Shown in pieces: positions 5,083 to 5,754 of a stretch of DNA of 5,754 nucleotides. The position numbers were made by a program, and so were the translations under genes. The stretch's first letter is position 1. Each line of letters starts with the position of its first letter. Below the pieces are notes generated by a model. It made no database searches. It was not told the DNA's origin and saw nothing but the letters and a program-made list of their open reading frames with translations. The stretch is from Gemmatimonadota bacterium (GTDB taxonomy: Bacteria; Gemmatimonadota; Gemmatimonadetes; Gemmatimonadales; GWC2-71-9), in assembly GCA_003222235.1 (NCBI GenBank), contig QHVD01000135.1:1-5754 (forward strand), in the 5' to 3' direction.

Positions 5083-5754
5083 GTGAGCGACCTCGAGACG
5101 CGCCTGCAAGCGGCGCTGGGTGACTCCTACCGGATCGAGCGGGAGTTGGGCGGGGGCGGTATGAGCCGCGTGTTCCTGGCTCAAGACACCACGCTCGGCC
5201 GCCGCGTCGTCGTGAAAGTACTCCCTCCCGAGATGGCCGCCGGGGTGAACATGGAACGCTTCCGGCGCGAGATCCAGCTCGCGGCGTCGCTCCAGTACCC
5301 GCACATCGTCCCGCTCCTCACGGCTGGCTCCTCGGGCGATCTGCTCTACTACGTGATGCCGTTCATCGGGGGCGAGTCCTTGCGGGTGAAGCTGGCGCGC
5401 GAAGGAGAGCTTCCGCTGGCCGAGGTCGTGAAGGTCCTGTTGGACGTCACCGACGCGCTGGCGTACGCGCACCGCCACGGTGTGGTCCACCGCGACATCA
5501 AGCCGGACAATGTGCTCATCACCGAGGGCCACGCCGTAGTGACCGACTTCGGCGTGGCGAAGGCGGTGAGTGCGTCGAGCGGCCGCTCCAGCCTCACCTC
5601 GCTGGGCGTGGCGCTTGGCACGCCGGCCTACATGGCGCCTGAGCAGGCCGCGGCCGACCCGAACACGGACCACCGGGCCGACATTTACGCCCTCGGGTCG
5701 CTGGCCTACGAGATGCTCGCCGGCCGCACGCCGTTCACCGCCCCGACGCCCCAG
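5083..5754 (+). CDS. Hanks-type serine/threonine protein kinase, partial (C-terminus off window)
   Basis: The frame is open from GTG 5083 to the right edge (224 codons), covering most of the catalytic domain. Visible elements: glycine-rich loop LGGGGMSRV (22-30), ATP-anchoring Lys45 (VVVKVL), helix-C Glu63 (RFRREIQLA), catalytic loop HRDIKPDN (136-143), DFG (155-157), and GTPAYMAPE (179-187) closing the activation segment. Ser/Thr-rich activation-loop residues (SASSGRSSLTS) are likely autophosphorylation sites. All catalytic residues are present, so it should be active. The missing C-terminal part in such proteins usually carries a membrane segment and a sensor such as TPR or WD/beta-propeller repeats. 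The start follows family practice (short helix then LGDSYRIERELG). No Shine-Dalgarno sequence is visible; TATGTT at 5065-5070 could be a -10 giving a very short leader. Divergent from the tlpA-like gene across 170 bases. Confidence 0.96.
   Translation, partial: MSDLETRLQAALGDSYRIERELGGGGMSRVFLAQDTTLGRRVVVKVLPPEMAAGVNMERFRREIQLAASLQYPHIVPLLTAGSSGDLLYYVMPFIGGESLRVKLAREGELPLAEVVKVLLDVTDALAYAHRHGVVHRDIKPDNVLITEGHAVVTDFGVAKAVSASSGRSSLTSLGVALGTPAYMAPEQAAADPNTDHRADIYALGSLAYEMLAGRTPFTAPTPQ

Noticed and set aside
3218..5086. Long plus-strand open frame (622 codons) across upp and the tlpA-like gene
   Set aside because: It runs antisense to two clearly recognisable genes, has no domain resemblance and a His/Arg/Val/Ala-rich composition typical of antisense frames in high-GC DNA.
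4780..5673. Minus-strand open frame (297 codons) across the kinase
   Set aside because: It is antisense to an intact kinase catalytic domain and has shadow-frame composition with no recognisable motif.

Overview
The window is a high-GC, densely coding bacterial segment, most likely from Gemmatimonadota or a close relative. This rests on the Hanks-type kinase beginning LGDSYRIERELGGGGMSRVF, the ECF sigma / anti-sigma / HEAT-protein cassette, and the frequent GTG starts and 4-base gene overlaps. The assignment is from recalled family style, not from a marker gene. Seven genes are supported. Six are on the minus strand and one partial gene is on the plus strand.

Reading in the minus-strand direction (right to left): a secreted TlpA/DipZ-like thioredoxin fold protein (3986-4912); a short gap almost filled by a long imperfect palindrome (3913-3983); upp, uracil phosphoribosyltransferase (3254-3898); a gap with an ordered array of TGACG/CGTCA half-sites and a candidate promoter (3163-3251); a SatD-family protein with a C-terminal helix-turn-helix (2551-3168), translationally coupled to a DUF3307-like membrane protein (2009-2554); then an ECF sigma factor (1397-1939), an unusual cysteine-free single-pass anti-sigma candidate (774-1400) and a secreted TPR/HEAT protein with a Gly-Leu-X triplet repeat (1-774, running off the left edge). 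The last three genes overlap by ATGA junctions and form one translational unit. A serine/threonine protein kinase (5083-5754, running off the right edge) is divergent from the TlpA-like gene.

Functionally the window looks like a set of small envelope-signalling units around a housekeeping salvage gene. The sigma/anti-sigma/TPR-HEAT operon should sense an envelope state and alter transcription. The satD/membrane pair appears to be a separately controlled unit, perhaps autoregulated through the operator array. The TlpA-like protein handles periplasmic thiols. The two most unusual items are the 28-bp-phased operator array upstream of satD and the 71-bp palindrome between the tlpA-like gene and upp. 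Every stretch longer than 300 bases is coding.
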